DNA of 64,000 bases from Sphingobacterium sp. xlx-96 (GCF_011007365.1 NZ_WFKM01000001.1:496001-560000); one strand, 5' to 3'; shown: positions 8,144 through 17,627, counted from the first letter of the stretch. Notes: generated by a model not told the origin, from the letters alone. Made by a program: numbers and translations.

Positions 8144-9232
8144 ATGAAAAAGGCAATTATTACATTAGGAATAATTTTGTATTCTACGTTTATTTTTGGG
8201 CAGGTATCTATTGGTGCTTCCGAACCAGAGGCATCAGCGATTCTAGACTTGAACATAAATGCACTGAGTAGTAAAAAAGGTTTCCTGGGACCAAGGGTGG
8301 GTTTATCTTCTAACACGGATATAATAACAATTCCAAATCCAGCTGTTGGGCTTATGATATTTAATACGGGAACTGGAGCACTAAAAGCAACAGGATATAT
8401 GTATTGGAGTGGTACTGAGTGGAAGTTGTTCAGTAGTATAAGCACAGTTAACCCGATAATAGGTGAGCTACGTTGTTCAGAAGCGAAGCTCTCTCCAGAA
8501 AGTTATGTGAAAGATGTACCATATTCTGGTACAATGACTATTCCGTATAGCGGAGGAAATGGCGGAGCTTATCCCGCAGGTGCGCCAATTGCTTCTACTG
8601 GGGTCACTGGACTCACAGCAACGCTACAGGAAGGGGTCTTATCGCATGGTAATGGTTATATCACTTATTCGGTTACAGGGACTCCTAATGGGTCGACACC
8701 AGAGAAAGCTACTTTTGCTGTCCCTTCGATGTTTGGAGTTTCAAGTTGTTCGGCGTCAGTTGGAGGTAAAGTACTCGCTATTGGAGAGGCTATTACTTCC
8801 ATCTATTCCATACCTGTTTCTGTCGGTAGTGTGGGGTCATTCATTTTGGGAGATTATGTAACGGCAAATGGACTTGCTCCATTACCCACTATAGATGGGT
8901 TAGAGATTAATTTGGCAGGCGTCAATACGGGTTATTATGACCCTCGGATATATAATCGTCTGACCTCAGTACAGTTGGTTAGTTATCAGACGTTTGCTAC
9001 ACAGGTCCTTGAGAATGAAACCAATTTGAATATCTCGCTTAATCCCGGAAGCTATCTCCAGGTTGACGCGAATAATGTAGTTCTTTGGACGACTAATCTC
9101 GCTGAAGTAGAAACAACGAATTTGCAGGTGCAGATCGATATGAATACCTATAGATGGTATGAGTTTAAATGGTGGTGTATGAGGGTGGTAAATGATTTTA
9201 AAGTTTTTTTAAGCGTTAAACGGGTTGCGTAA
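8144..9232 (+). CDS. Secreted surface protein, first gene of the T9SS-linked operon
   Basis: Protein of 362 aa with signal peptide (MKKAIITLGIILYSTFIFGQ). The head, residues about 20-105, has the pattern common in Bacteroidota surface proteins: ASAILDLN, KKGFLGPRVGL, PAVGLMIFNT, GYMYWSGTEW. The next gene's product carries the same head. The central part is rich in Gly, Ser and Thr (PYSGGNGGAYPAGAPIAST), with ELRCS and SSCSAS cysteines. It ends FKVFLSVKRVA without a recognisable type A or B sorting domain. Function is not recognised; an adhesive or matrix role is inferred from neighbours. Confidence 0.65.
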   Translation: MKKAIITLGIILYSTFIFGQVSIGASEPEASAILDLNINALSSKKGFLGPRVGLSSNTDIITIPNPAVGLMIFNTGTGALKATGYMYWSGTEWKLFSSISTVNPIIGELRCSEAKLSPESYVKDVPYSGTMTIPYSGGNGGAYPAGAPIASTGVTGLTATLQEGVLSHGNGYITYSVTGTPNGSTPEKATFAVPSMFGVSSCSASVGGKVLAIGEAITSIYSIPVSVGSVGSFILGDYVTANGLAPLPTIDGLEINLAGVNTGYYDPRIYNRLTSVQLVSYQTFATQVLENETNLNISLNPGSYLQVDANNVVLWTTNLAEVETTNLQVQIDMNTYRWYEFKWWCMRVVNDFKVFLSVKRVA

Positions 9233-9321
9233 ATAGGAACTATGCTTAGTTAATAAGGAATTTATAGCTCTTAGATTTTGAACCTTTTATCAGATTCTAT
9301 CGAGTAAAAATATATGGAATT

Positions 9322-12300
9322 ATGAAAATAAAATATTTTGGTTTAGCAATCATTTTGACCTTAATGGTTTCTGTTTCTACTGCTCAACAAAAGCTTTCTG
9401 ATGGCACTGACGGGGGAGGAATTGCGGTCAATGCTGATGCAATTTTGGATCTAGCTAGTAAGAATAAGGGGCTGCTGCACACACGGGTAGCTTTGGAATC
9501 CTCTTCAAGTGAACGTCCTCTAACAGCACATGTGGCTGGAATGATGGTGTATAATACAGCCAAGAGAAATGATGTAGTGCCGGGAATCTATTATAACAAT
9601 GGTGTTCGTTGGGTTTTAGCTTCAGCGGGAACGGCAACATCGATAACCTATGACCCGATAACTTTTGAGATCTCATTTATCGATCAAAATGGAATCCCTA
9701 TAACAATCGATTTTAAAGGGATCGTCAAGGGGAATGAGACAGTGACGACGTTTACCTCTCTAGGAGAAGGCAAATATAAATACACCTCGGAAGACAGTAC
9801 GGTCACTGTCATCAATGTACCTGCCGATATTATCCAGAACTTCGAGGATATCCTTAACAATACGGATGTTACGAACCAGATCACGGAGCTGATCAAGGAG
9901 ATCGGCGGCAATGTTTACTATGACGGTACGACATTGACCTATCTTGACGATTCAGGGGTTAGCCAGACAATGGATATCTCGACGATCGTCAAGGGGAATG
10001 AGACAGTGACGACGTTTACCTCTCTGGGAGAAGGCAAATATAAATACACCTCGGAAGACAGTACGGTCACTGTCATCAATGTACCTGCCGATATTATCCA
10101 GAACTTCGAGGATATCCTTAACAATACGGATGTTACGAACCAGATCACGGAGCTGATCAAGGAGATCGGCGGCAATGTTTACTATGACGGTACGACATTG
10201 ACCTATCTTGACGATTCAGGGGTTAGCCAGACAATGGATATCTCGACGATCGTCAAGGGGAATGAGACAGTGACGACGTTTACCTCTCTGGGAGAAGGCA
10301 AATATAAATACACCTCGGAAGACAGTACGGTCACTGTCATCAATGTACCTGCCGATATTATCCAGAACTTCGAGGATATCCTTAACAATACGGATGTTAC
10401 GAACCAGATCACGGAGCTGATCAAGGAGATCGGCGGCAATGTTTACTATGACGGTACGACATTGACCTATCTTGACGATTCAGGGGTTAGCCAGACAATG
10501 GATATCTCGACGATCGTCAAGGGGAATGAGACAGTGACGACGTTTACCTCTCTGGGAGAAGGCAAATATAAATACACCTCGGAAGACAGTACGGTCACTG
10601 TCATCAATGTTGTAGGCGATGTTACCGGCAATGCAGGTGATATCTTTTCCAACACGGATGTGGTGAACGAGATCAAGAACCTTATCAGTGGTAACGAGAC
10701 GCTGACCAGTATTGTTTACGATGCTACAGCGAAGACCCTTACCTACAAGGATGAGGACAGTACGGCTACGGTCCTGAACCTGGTTGATTTGGTGGGTGAT
10801 GCAGAGACAGTGACGACGTTTACCTCTCTGGGAGAAGGCAAATATAAATACACCTCGGAAGACAGTACGGTCACTGTCATCAATGTTGTAGGCGATGTTA
10901 CCGGCAATGCAGGTGATATCTTTTCCAACACGGATGTGGTGAACGAGATCAAGAACCTTATCAGTGGTAACGAGACGCTGACCAGTATTGTTTACGATGC
11001 TACAGCGAAGACCCTTACCTACAAGGATGAGGACGGTACGGCTACGGTCCTGAACCTGGTTGATAATGATAAGCAAACAATAACCGACTTTTCGATTACA
11101 GAAAATACTTTGTCTATTACACTAGAGAACGGGAATACTAAAACTGTTGACTTGTCGGTTCTTTCTGAAAAAACAGTTTTGGCAGCGGGAGTAAATGCAA
11201 CGTTAACCGGAACAGGAATAGCAACTTCTCCTTATGTTGTTGATGTGGCTACAGCAAATGGCGAAACATTAGGTGTGGTAAAACAGGCGGCAACAAACCC
11301 TTCTGTAACAGTTGTAGGCGGTGTATTGGGTGTGAACCAATCAAATGTTTCAGTTTCAGGTGAGGTGACAGGATCATTGAATAGCACCATCATTGCCGAT
11401 AATGTAATTGATGCGGACAACCTTAAGTTGAAAGCTGTACCAGCAAGCAAGCTAGACGGAACGGGAGCTAAAGCAGGACATGTTGCCACAGTTAACATTG
11501 ATGGAACTGTAAGCTACAAAGAGATAAACCCCTCGGCAATATCAGGTAGAAAGAATATCTCTTCAACAGATGGAATTAGATTGACAGGGACGACCACAGG
11601 ATCGGTTTTGGAAGATATTGCTATAGGAATTGATGATGGAGGGATTGGTCCAGGTAAGATTACTCCTGGTATAAATGGGCAGATTTTGACTGTAGATGCT
11701 ACAAGTAAAGTCGTCTGGAAAAGTAAAGCAGATCTGGATGTCATCACTGGTGTTAGCAATACCTCTATTAATAATAATTTGACGACTTCAGTTAATGGTA
11801 CTACAGGAACGGCTGTAAATATTATTAATAGCAATAAACTGGAACTGAATGGTGGACATCAACTTTACAGTACGGTTAATGGGGTGGCTACATCGCCGGC
11901 AGTTGATTTGTCTTCATATTATAATACGGATCAACAGCAAGTTTTGGATTTGAGTATGACTTTGAATAAACCCGGAGAGATTTCTTTGACACTTGAAAAT
12001 GGCGGCGGTGAAAAGTCAGTTAGTTTGATCTCTACAGATGCCAAAAACCAGATCGTTGCTGGGACTGATGGTAAGCTCCATGTATCGACGGACTTGATCA
12101 ACTATAGCACAACCGAACAGGCCACAGGTAGAAAATGGATCGGAGATGTTACCGTATATGAACGTACGCTAGAAGTAATCTTAAACGAAGCAAGCACTTT
12201 TATTACATTGCCTTCAGCGAATAGACCAACGAAGATAATTGGTGTGCGTTTCATCAATAGATCGAATAATGCAATAAGTAGTGGAATTATGAATTATGAC

Positions 12301-12393
12301 TCAGGGACAGGTAAAATTATTTTTGGATCGGGTTTAATGGCAGTCACTCAGCAAGCTGGAACCTATGATTTAATTTTGGAGTATACCAGATAG
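9322..12393 (+). CDS. Large secreted repeat protein (adhesin-like), 1023 aa
   Basis: Signal peptide ending at VSTAQQ, then the head shared with the preceding protein (ILDLASKNKGLLHTRVALES, AGMMVYNT, GIYYNNGVRW) to about residue 95. Residues about 134-580 are tandem repeats: three full 88-aa units plus a partial one, then two 92-aa units of a second type; both contain the 27-aa module ETVTTFTSLGEG...TVTVIN, five copies in all. The remainder (580-1023) is Thr/Asn/Gly-rich beta-type sequence with weaker repeats (TGTGIATSPYVVDV, GVANSTSINNN-like), ending in a domain from about 930 (KWIGDVTVYERTLEVIL). No C-terminal T9SS signal is obvious. Long repetitive extracellular stalks are typical of adhesins; that role is inferred. 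Repeat number probably varies between strains. Confidence 0.75.
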   Translation: MKIKYFGLAIILTLMVSVSTAQQKLSDGTDGGGIAVNADAILDLASKNKGLLHTRVALESSSSERPLTAHVAGMMVYNTAKRNDVVPGIYYNNGVRWVLASAGTATSITYDPITFEISFIDQNGIPITIDFKGIVKGNETVTTFTSLGEGKYKYTSEDSTVTVINVPADIIQNFEDILNNTDVTNQITELIKEIGGNVYYDGTTLTYLDDSGVSQTMDISTIVKGNETVTTFTSLGEGKYKYTSEDSTVTVINVPADIIQNFEDILNNTDVTNQITELIKEIGGNVYYDGTTLTYLDDSGVSQTMDISTIVKGNETVTTFTSLGEGKYKYTSEDSTVTVINVPADIIQNFEDILNNTDVTNQITELIKEIGGNVYYDGTTLTYLDDSGVSQTMDISTIVKGNETVTTFTSLGEGKYKYTSEDSTVTVINVVGDVTGNAGDIFSNTDVVNEIKNLISGNETLTSIVYDATAKTLTYKDEDSTATVLNLVDLVGDAETVTTFTSLGEGKYKYTSEDSTVTVINVVGDVTGNAGDIFSNTDVVNEIKNLISGNETLTSIVYDATAKTLTYKDEDGTATVLNLVDNDKQTITDFSITENTLSITLENGNTKTVDLSVLSEKTVLAAGVNATLTGTGIATSPYVVDVATANGETLGVVKQAATNPSVTVVGGVLGVNQSNVSVSGEVTGSLNSTIIADNVIDADNLKLKAVPASKLDGTGAKAGHVATVNIDGTVSYKEINPSAISGRKNISSTDGIRLTGTTTGSVLEDIAIGIDDGGIGPGKITPGINGQILTVDATSKVVWKSKADLDVITGVSNTSINNNLTTSVNGTTGTAVNIINSNKLELNGGHQLYSTVNGVATSPAVDLSSYYNTDQQQVLDLSMTLNKPGEISLTLENGGGEKSVSLISTDAKNQIVAGTDGKLHVSTDLINYSTTEQATGRKWIGDVTVYERTLEVILNEASTFITLPSANRPTKIIGVRFINRSNNAISSGIMNYDSGTGKIIFGSGLMAVTQQAGTYDLILEYTR
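9721..10607 (+). repeat. Tandem 264-bp repeats, three full and one partial copy
   Basis: Copies begin at 9721, 9985, 10249 and 10513 (word ATCGTCAAGGGGAATGAGAC), each exactly 264 bp apart; the fourth stops matching after ATCAATGT at about 10607. By eye the copies are identical except CTAGGAG in the first against CTGGGAG in the others, including synonymous positions. This indicates recent duplication or gene conversion. Confidence 0.95.
10609..11064 (+). repeat. Second tandem repeat type, 276-bp unit, two copies
   Basis: The unit begins GTTGTAGGCGATGTTACC at 10609 and again at 10885, 276 bp apart; the second copy ends at about 11064. Near-identical at DNA level apart from GACAGTACGG versus GACGGTACGG. 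The first copy carries an embedded fifth copy of the GAGACAGTGACGACG module (at 10804) that also opens each 264-bp unit, so the two repeat types have recombined. Confidence 0.93.
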
Positions 12394-12486
12394 TTTTTGT
12401 CGGACCTCGAGCTTACTCGTTTGAGCGATTGAATACAAGCAGATCAAGAAAAGTTTTTAGCGGAAGGCAATGATTAATAACGAAAC

Positions 12487-14034
12487 ATGAAGAATTGGCT
12501 AATTATATTATTAAGTACTCTATTTAGCGGATCTTCGCTAATTGCACAGAGTCGGTCCGGATCTTTTGAAACAAGCAACGGGATGGAGTACATAAGTGCA
12601 GGGAATTACAAAATTGTATACGCCGAGACTTTATATTTGGGGCCAGCGGCAGACTGGAAGATTGATGGAGAAGTCCATATTTATAGCCGGAATGTGTGGG
12701 TTGATCAGAATGCAAAGATCACCGGAGCAGGTACTATTTACGTTCATAGCCCAACTACCAACCCCTATTATGAGAAGTTGAAAGCTTCTGCAACTGAAAT
12801 AGATGCAAATAATGGAAATTTCATCGGGGTAAATATTGTGCTGACCAATCCTCTTGGAATTAAATTAACTAACATCGTCGCTCCGAGTTATGGAGGAGGA
12901 GTTTCTAACCAAGGAGCTCTTTCTGCAGCATTAAAAATTGGAAAATCTATTGATTTTCGGGTTGACGGAGCAAGTATTTATCTGAATGGAAACAATCTGG
13001 AACTTTCGGAGACCGGTGAATTGTTGAACTATGGACCAGAGCGTATGGTGGTGACCGGTAATGTTATTACAGGACACATGATTCGCGGCTATAGTACAAT
13101 AAAGGAATTGTTTTTTCCTGTAGGGGTTGAACAAGGGGACTATACTCCAGCACGATTGATACCACAGACCTGGAATTCACGTGTTCATGTATCGGTAAAC
13201 AATTATTTAGCTTCAGGGATACAAATACGGGATGAAACGTTGGGTATGGATCGGATCTGGAATGTTTTTGCGGATAAAAATATGAAAATGAATTATACAT
13301 TGAGCCATAATATGCAGACCAACGGGGTGGCTTATGTAGATGCCGATGCGCGGATTGTCCAGAATGCGGATGGAGGGAATTGGATAGGAGATGTAACTGT
13401 AATTGAGGAAGAAGGAGTAAATACACGGAATGATATAGAGACAATGTCCGAAAATACGCTTACAGGAACTTGGTTTACAAAATTCTCTTTGGAAGGGCCT
13501 ACGGCCAACGATGATAGGGTTACTATGTCGTACGGATATGACGTAAAGATTGACGTTCTGGCAAATGATGAAGCAGGATCTAGCGCTATTATTCGTAGCC
13601 AGGTGAAAGTTGTGTATTATCCTCATAATGGGCAGGTTATGGTCGGTATTGATGGTGTTGTGACATATGTTCCTAACAATAGATTTGTAGGGGAGGATAC
13701 TTTTGAGTATGAAATTGTCGACATAAATGGGAAGCGGGACAGTGCTCGTGTGACGGTTCAGATTATGCCAAGAGAGCTTTTAATACCTAATGTGCTGACG
13801 CCCAATGAAGATGGTAGTCATGATCGATTTATTATTCAAGGAACGGAAGCTTATGATCAAATAGAACTTACTGTAATAAATCGTTGGGGCAATGAAGTCT
13901 ATCATAATGAAGACTATAAAGATGAATGGGATGGAAGTGGTTTGAATGAAGGTACCTACTATCCGATTATTAAGGCAAGAAGAGACGGAAAGGTACGGGT
14001 GTTTAAAACTCATGTTCTTCTCAAACGTCACTAG
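12487..14034 (+). CDS. T9SS type-B cargo protein with gliding-motility-associated C-terminal domain
   Basis: Exported protein of 515 aa. Signal peptide ends at GSSLIAQ. Residues about 340-425 form an Ig/cadherin-like domain (ANDDRVTMSYGYDVKIDVLA ... YVPNNRFVGEDTFEYEIVD). The last 85 residues are a type-B sorting domain: LLIPNVLTPNEDGSHDRFII, VINRWGNEVYHNEDY, WDGSGLNEGTYYPII. Such domains direct export through the type IX system and surface attachment; it is known that type-B cargo depends on PorP/SprF-family partners, and one is encoded next door. The adhesin-like gene ends 93 nt upstream. Confidence 0.88.
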   Translation: MKNWLIILLSTLFSGSSLIAQSRSGSFETSNGMEYISAGNYKIVYAETLYLGPAADWKIDGEVHIYSRNVWVDQNAKITGAGTIYVHSPTTNPYYEKLKASATEIDANNGNFIGVNIVLTNPLGIKLTNIVAPSYGGGVSNQGALSAALKIGKSIDFRVDGASIYLNGNNLELSETGELLNYGPERMVVTGNVITGHMIRGYSTIKELFFPVGVEQGDYTPARLIPQTWNSRVHVSVNNYLASGIQIRDETLGMDRIWNVFADKNMKMNYTLSHNMQTNGVAYVDADARIVQNADGGNWIGDVTVIEEEGVNTRNDIETMSENTLTGTWFTKFSLEGPTANDDRVTMSYGYDVKIDVLANDEAGSSAIIRSQVKVVYYPHNGQVMVGIDGVVTYVPNNRFVGEDTFEYEIVDINGKRDSARVTVQIMPRELLIPNVLTPNEDGSHDRFIIQGTEAYDQIELTVINRWGNEVYHNEDYKDEWDGSGLNEGTYYPIIKARRDGKVRVFKTHVLLKRH

Positions 14035-14390
14035 GGTAAATTATTATATAGGTAGTGTGTTTGATTCGAAAATGGCTGTAGGAGAGGAAAAAAATATAGT
14101 TTTTACTTTTAGGCGTCCTTTACCCAAATCAGTTTCTAGATGTATGGCAGGGTCTATGAATAGAAGGAGAATATTTTTTTTGATCGAGATACTGTGCAGT
14201 ATTATTGCTTTTAGACGGTATCCGTGTGATTGGGGGATAAGAGGAAGAGTTTTATCGGATTAGAAAAAAACTAGAATGAAAATTGGCTATAGTTAAGATG
14301 GTAGAGATACCTGTACTACCGTAAGGCATAGTATAGGAGGTTTAAGTGGGACGAAAGGATAATGTTAGCCTTAACATAATAAGGAAGAGA
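14035..14390 (+). other. Spacer between cargo gene and porP/sprF, nothing supported
   Basis: 356 bp on the coding strand of the operon. A frame running out of the preceding gene (13946-14263) is a shadow of its C-terminus. No hairpin with a T-tract or promoter motif was recognised, so co-transcription across it is likely but unproven. AGGAAGAG just before 14391 can serve as ribosome binding site. Confidence 0.4.
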
Positions 14391-15386
14391 ATGAAGTATT
14401 TACCCATAGTTGTATTGCTGTTGTCTGTAGTGAATGTGTATGGACAGCAAAGTATTCAGTTTACTCAGTATATCTTTAACTCGATAAGCGTAAATCCGGC
14501 TTATACGGGATATAAAGAAGAATGGTTTGCACAATTGGCACTTAGGACACAGTGGGCCGGTTGGGATGGGGCTCCAAAAACAGGATCTATTTCTATCGAT
14601 GGTGTTCTGGATTCAGAAAGTAAGCGTCATGGCGTAGGGCTTCAAGTTGGTACAGATGCGTTAGGAGCACAGAAAGTCACTTCTTTTTTTGCTAATTATG
14701 CGCTGCGTTTACAGTTGAATCGGGCGGATACCCGTCGATTGGCATTTGGTATTGCGTTGGGTACGAGTCAATATAGTCTGGATGGGAGTAAGTTAGATCG
14801 TTTAGAGGTCGATAATCTGATCCCTGATGGAATGATAAGTACATGGAGACCAGATATTCGATTAGGTGCTTATTATAATACAGAAAAGTGGTATGCTGGA
14901 GTTGCAATACAAGATTTGTTTGCTAAATCGTCAGAAAGTGAAGAATTTATTTTTAACGAAAACAAACTTGAAAGTCTTTATCGTAATACCAATTTGTATT
15001 TTATTGGAGGAGCTGTATTCGAGTTGGATTCCGATATATTGCTGCGCCCAAGTATATTGGTGAAAGATGACTTTAAAGGTCCTACTTCCCTGGATTTAAA
15101 TGCAATGATAATTTTTAGCAATAGGGTTTGGCTAGGAGCCGGTTATCGGACAAGAGCTCGCATATTCAAGCGTACTTACTGGGATCATTCTCCAAGTAAA
15201 TTAAGCAATTTGAACGCAGCAACTGGTATCGTTCAGTTTTACGCTACCCAGCGTCTGAGGATAGGCTATTCTTATGATATAATGCTGAATAGAATGAGTG
15301 GGCTCCAAAATGGATCACATGAGATTACCTTGGGTTTAACATTTGGTCAGTCTTTTAAGAGGGTAATGAATCCCCGATATTTTTAG
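14391..15386 (+). CDS. PorP/SprF-family T9SS outer-membrane protein
   Basis: Outer-membrane beta-barrel of about 331 aa. The ATG at 14391 is preferred over an in-frame GTG at 14346 since it is preceded by a purine-rich AAGGAAGAGA and starts a signal peptide (MKYLPIVVLLLSVVNVYGQ). The family hallmark follows: QSIQFTQYIFNSISVNPAYT, then RTQWAGWDGAPKTGSISIDG, and a C-terminal barrel strand GSHEITLGLTFGQSF. Members assist export or surface docking of type-B cargo, matching the gene immediately upstream; the gene for an OmpA-like protein follows within about 30 nt. Confidence 0.92.
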   Translation: MKYLPIVVLLLSVVNVYGQQSIQFTQYIFNSISVNPAYTGYKEEWFAQLALRTQWAGWDGAPKTGSISIDGVLDSESKRHGVGLQVGTDALGAQKVTSFFANYALRLQLNRADTRRLAFGIALGTSQYSLDGSKLDRLEVDNLIPDGMISTWRPDIRLGAYYNTEKWYAGVAIQDLFAKSSESEEFIFNENKLESLYRNTNLYFIGGAVFELDSDILLRPSILVKDDFKGPTSLDLNAMIIFSNRVWLGAGYRTRARIFKRTYWDHSPSKLSNLNAATGIVQFYATQRLRIGYSYDIMLNRMSGLQNGSHEITLGLTFGQSFKRVMNPRYF

Positions 15387-15416
15387 GATGTTATGGTTCG
15401 ATTTAATGAAAGAGAA

Positions 15417-17384
15417 ATGATAAAGGATATAATCACATTAATTGCCCTAATTCTAATCTTAATGACTAGATGTGCCTGCGGACAGGAGGGCGCAAATGTT
15501 CGTACACGGGCGCAAGAGATGTTAGATCGCTATGAATATAGGAAAGCTGCTTCGCTTTTTGAGTCATTGGTTAACAGGGAGAAAGCAATACATAAAGATG
15601 TAGAGCGATTGGCTGAATGTTATTTTTATCTACAAGATTACGAGTTAGCTGAAAATCTTTATGCACGCGTACAGAAGACGGATGATTTTGAAGAACAATC
15701 GGTGTTGAATTATGCTGAAGTTTTAAAGATGCAAGGAAAATATAAAGAAGCTAAGATTCAATATCAGCGATATGCATTGTTATATAATGAGTCGGAAAAG
15801 ATTATTGTAGCAATGGCTGGAGCTGATTCTGCACAAGCTTGGCTCACACATCCTACGGCGTATTCAATGGTCAATCAGCAGGAAGTGAATACAAAAAGTT
15901 CCGAATATGTTTCTTTTTCGAGTGATTTAGGTATCTACTATGTTTCCGATGCAAATGCAAAGATATATAGCGATGAAAAGGATTTAAAAAGAGCTTATTC
16001 ACGTTTGTATGGAGCATTACGCGATAGTGTTGGGTCGCTATATAGTCCAAAACGTTTGTTAACCGTTGTTAATCAATCTAAATACCATGTGGGGGATATT
16101 GTAATTAGTAAGGATGCACAAACGATGTACGTTACACGGACTTACACTGGAGTAAACTCAGAAATTAATCGCGAGAAGGGGAGGCGATACCGACAGTACA
16201 ATTTAGAGTTGATCTTGTATAAAAAGGTAAATGGAAGATGGGAAGAGTCAAGCTTTCCTTATAATAATACGCAAGCATATTCTTTAGGTCATGCTGCGTT
16301 AAGTGAAGATGAAAATATATTATATTATGTTTCTAATATGCCCGGTGGTAAAGGAGGAAAGGATATTTGGTTTTCGGAGCGACTTGATAATGGGTCTTGG
16401 AGCGAACCAATAAATGCAGGAACTGAAATAAATTCAACCGGGGACGAAATGTTCCCGCGAGTCGATGGGGATGAACTTTATTTTTCGAGCAATGGTTTTG
16501 CGGGAATGGGGGGACTGGATATTTTTAAAGCCAGAGGTATGAAGTCTGATTTTTGCAAACGGGAAAATCTACGGTTTCCGATCAATTCGGCCAGTGATGA
16601 TTTTTCTTTTGTGCTATACCAAAAGGATAGTCTTGGAAAGGTCGGTTACATATCTTCTAATCGACCGGGAGGTAAGGGAGGGGATGACATCTACAGGTTT
16701 AATCTGGAACATCCAAAATTTACGACAGAATTGAAGGGTATAGTACTCAATAAAGAGACGGGAGAACAGTTGGTTGAAGCTTCCGTTGTGCTTTATGACA
16801 AAAACAAACAACTTCTTGCTAAGAAGAAAAGTGATCAACACGGAAGATTTTTCTTCTCCTTGGCTGGAGAAATGGACTATACAATTCAAGTAGAAAAGGA
16901 AGGCTTTTTAGTTGGGGTTGCAGAAGTGAGAGGGCTGAGTAGAATTTCTCAAGATTCTAGCACGAGTATAACTTTAAGACTAGAGCCGGTTATACAGGTG
17001 GGACATAAATTTATCTTGGAAAATCTATATTACAATTTAGATGCTTATGCTCTTCAAAATGAGTCCAAGAGAGTTTTGGATAGGTTGGTATACACGCTAC
17101 GTGACAATCCAACTTTAGGGGTTGAACTATCCAGTCATACGGATAGCCGTGGTTCAGCAAAATACAATCTTAGACTTTCACAAAAGAGAGGATCTGAAGC
17201 TGTTGATTATCTGGTGAATAGAGGGATTGATAGAGGTAGAATAACATTATCAGCGTATGGGGAAGAACGTCTGCTTAATCATTGCGTTGACGGTGTAAAA
17301 TGTTCAGAAGCAGAACATCAAAAAAATCGGAGGACAGAAATTGAGATACTAGAGTTTAGGGAAATTCAGATGCAGAAAAAGTAA
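15417..17384 (+). CDS. TPR-PD40-carboxypeptidase-regulatory-like-OmpA family protein
   Basis: Exported peptidoglycan-binding protein of 655 aa (start at ATG 15417, preceded by GAAAGAGAA; an upstream in-frame ATG at 15393 is less likely). Order of parts: signal peptide; TPR-like helices to about 130 (YEYRKAASLFESLV, YFYLQDYELAENLYARV); PD40/WD40-like beta-propeller, about 150-430, with repeated YVSNMPGGKGGKDIWFS and YFSSNGFAGMGGLDIF; a CarboxypepD_reg-like fold (LKGIVLNKETGEQLVEASVV); and a C-terminal OmpA domain (SSHTDSRGSAKYNLRLSQKR, QKNRRTEIEIL). The architecture is like PorE of the T9SS. With PorP/SprF and type-B cargo it forms a common Bacteroidota surface module. A paralogue sits at 54978-56867. 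Confidence 0.9.
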   Translation: MIKDIITLIALILILMTRCACGQEGANVRTRAQEMLDRYEYRKAASLFESLVNREKAIHKDVERLAECYFYLQDYELAENLYARVQKTDDFEEQSVLNYAEVLKMQGKYKEAKIQYQRYALLYNESEKIIVAMAGADSAQAWLTHPTAYSMVNQQEVNTKSSEYVSFSSDLGIYYVSDANAKIYSDEKDLKRAYSRLYGALRDSVGSLYSPKRLLTVVNQSKYHVGDIVISKDAQTMYVTRTYTGVNSEINREKGRRYRQYNLELILYKKVNGRWEESSFPYNNTQAYSLGHAALSEDENILYYVSNMPGGKGGKDIWFSERLDNGSWSEPINAGTEINSTGDEMFPRVDGDELYFSSNGFAGMGGLDIFKARGMKSDFCKRENLRFPINSASDDFSFVLYQKDSLGKVGYISSNRPGGKGGDDIYRFNLEHPKFTTELKGIVLNKETGEQLVEASVVLYDKNKQLLAKKKSDQHGRFFFSLAGEMDYTIQVEKEGFLVGVAEVRGLSRISQDSSTSITLRLEPVIQVGHKFILENLYYNLDAYALQNESKRVLDRLVYTLRDNPTLGVELSSHTDSRGSAKYNLRLSQKRGSEAVDYLVNRGIDRGRITLSAYGEERLLNHCVDGVKCSEAEHQKNRRTEIEILEFREIQMQKK

Positions 17385-17438
17385 ACAATTAAAAGTAATT
17401 AATGCCAACTCTGGTATACTTTCATAGGTAGATTTGGA

Positions 17439-17469
17439 ATTCGGTATTGTCTCTCCGGCAATGCCGAAT
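17439..17469 (+). terminator. Hairpin after the surface operon, weak terminator candidate
   Basis: Arms ATTCGGTATTG (17439-17449) and CAATGCCGAAT (17459-17469) pair over 11 positions with one G-T. Only a short CTGTTTT follows, so termination is uncertain. Confidence 0.4.
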
Positions 17470-17507
17470 CTGTTTTAAGGCGGAATACTTTGTTGGTGTG
17501 GTATGAA

Positions 17508-17544
17508 GTATCTATGTAGTATACGGTGGTGTATCTGAGGCGTA
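17508..17544 (+). promoter_or_regulatory. Second copy of the GTA-rich motif
   Basis: GTATCTATGTAGTAT at 17508-17522 is identical to 7981-7995, and the following 22 bases again carry spaced GTG/GTA words (17529, 17542). It lies about 105 bp before the small HTH ORF and 124 bp after the OmpA gene. Probably an operator copy for the same regulator; function inferred. Confidence 0.4.
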
Positions 17545-17627
17545 TATAAATGGTCGTAGTTAGCCACTTTTGATCGTATTTTTAAAAAAAAAAGAATATG
17601 TTGTATTAAGTTGATTTGGCGTAAATT

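Noticed and set aside
9721..11064. Direct repeats considered as CRISPR
   Set aside because: Units are 264 and 276 bp, in frame and contiguous, with no spacers; they are protein repeats. The same applies to the 78-bp repeats at 24505-24816.
10480..11076. 198-codon minus-strand frame across the adhesin repeats
   Set aside because: It is itself repeated because it mirrors the repeat array of the plus-strand gene; no start signal or motif.
13946..14263. 105-codon plus-strand frame in another register after the type-B cargo gene
   Set aside because: Starts inside the sorting domain, no start signal, no recognisable features; a shadow running into the spacer.
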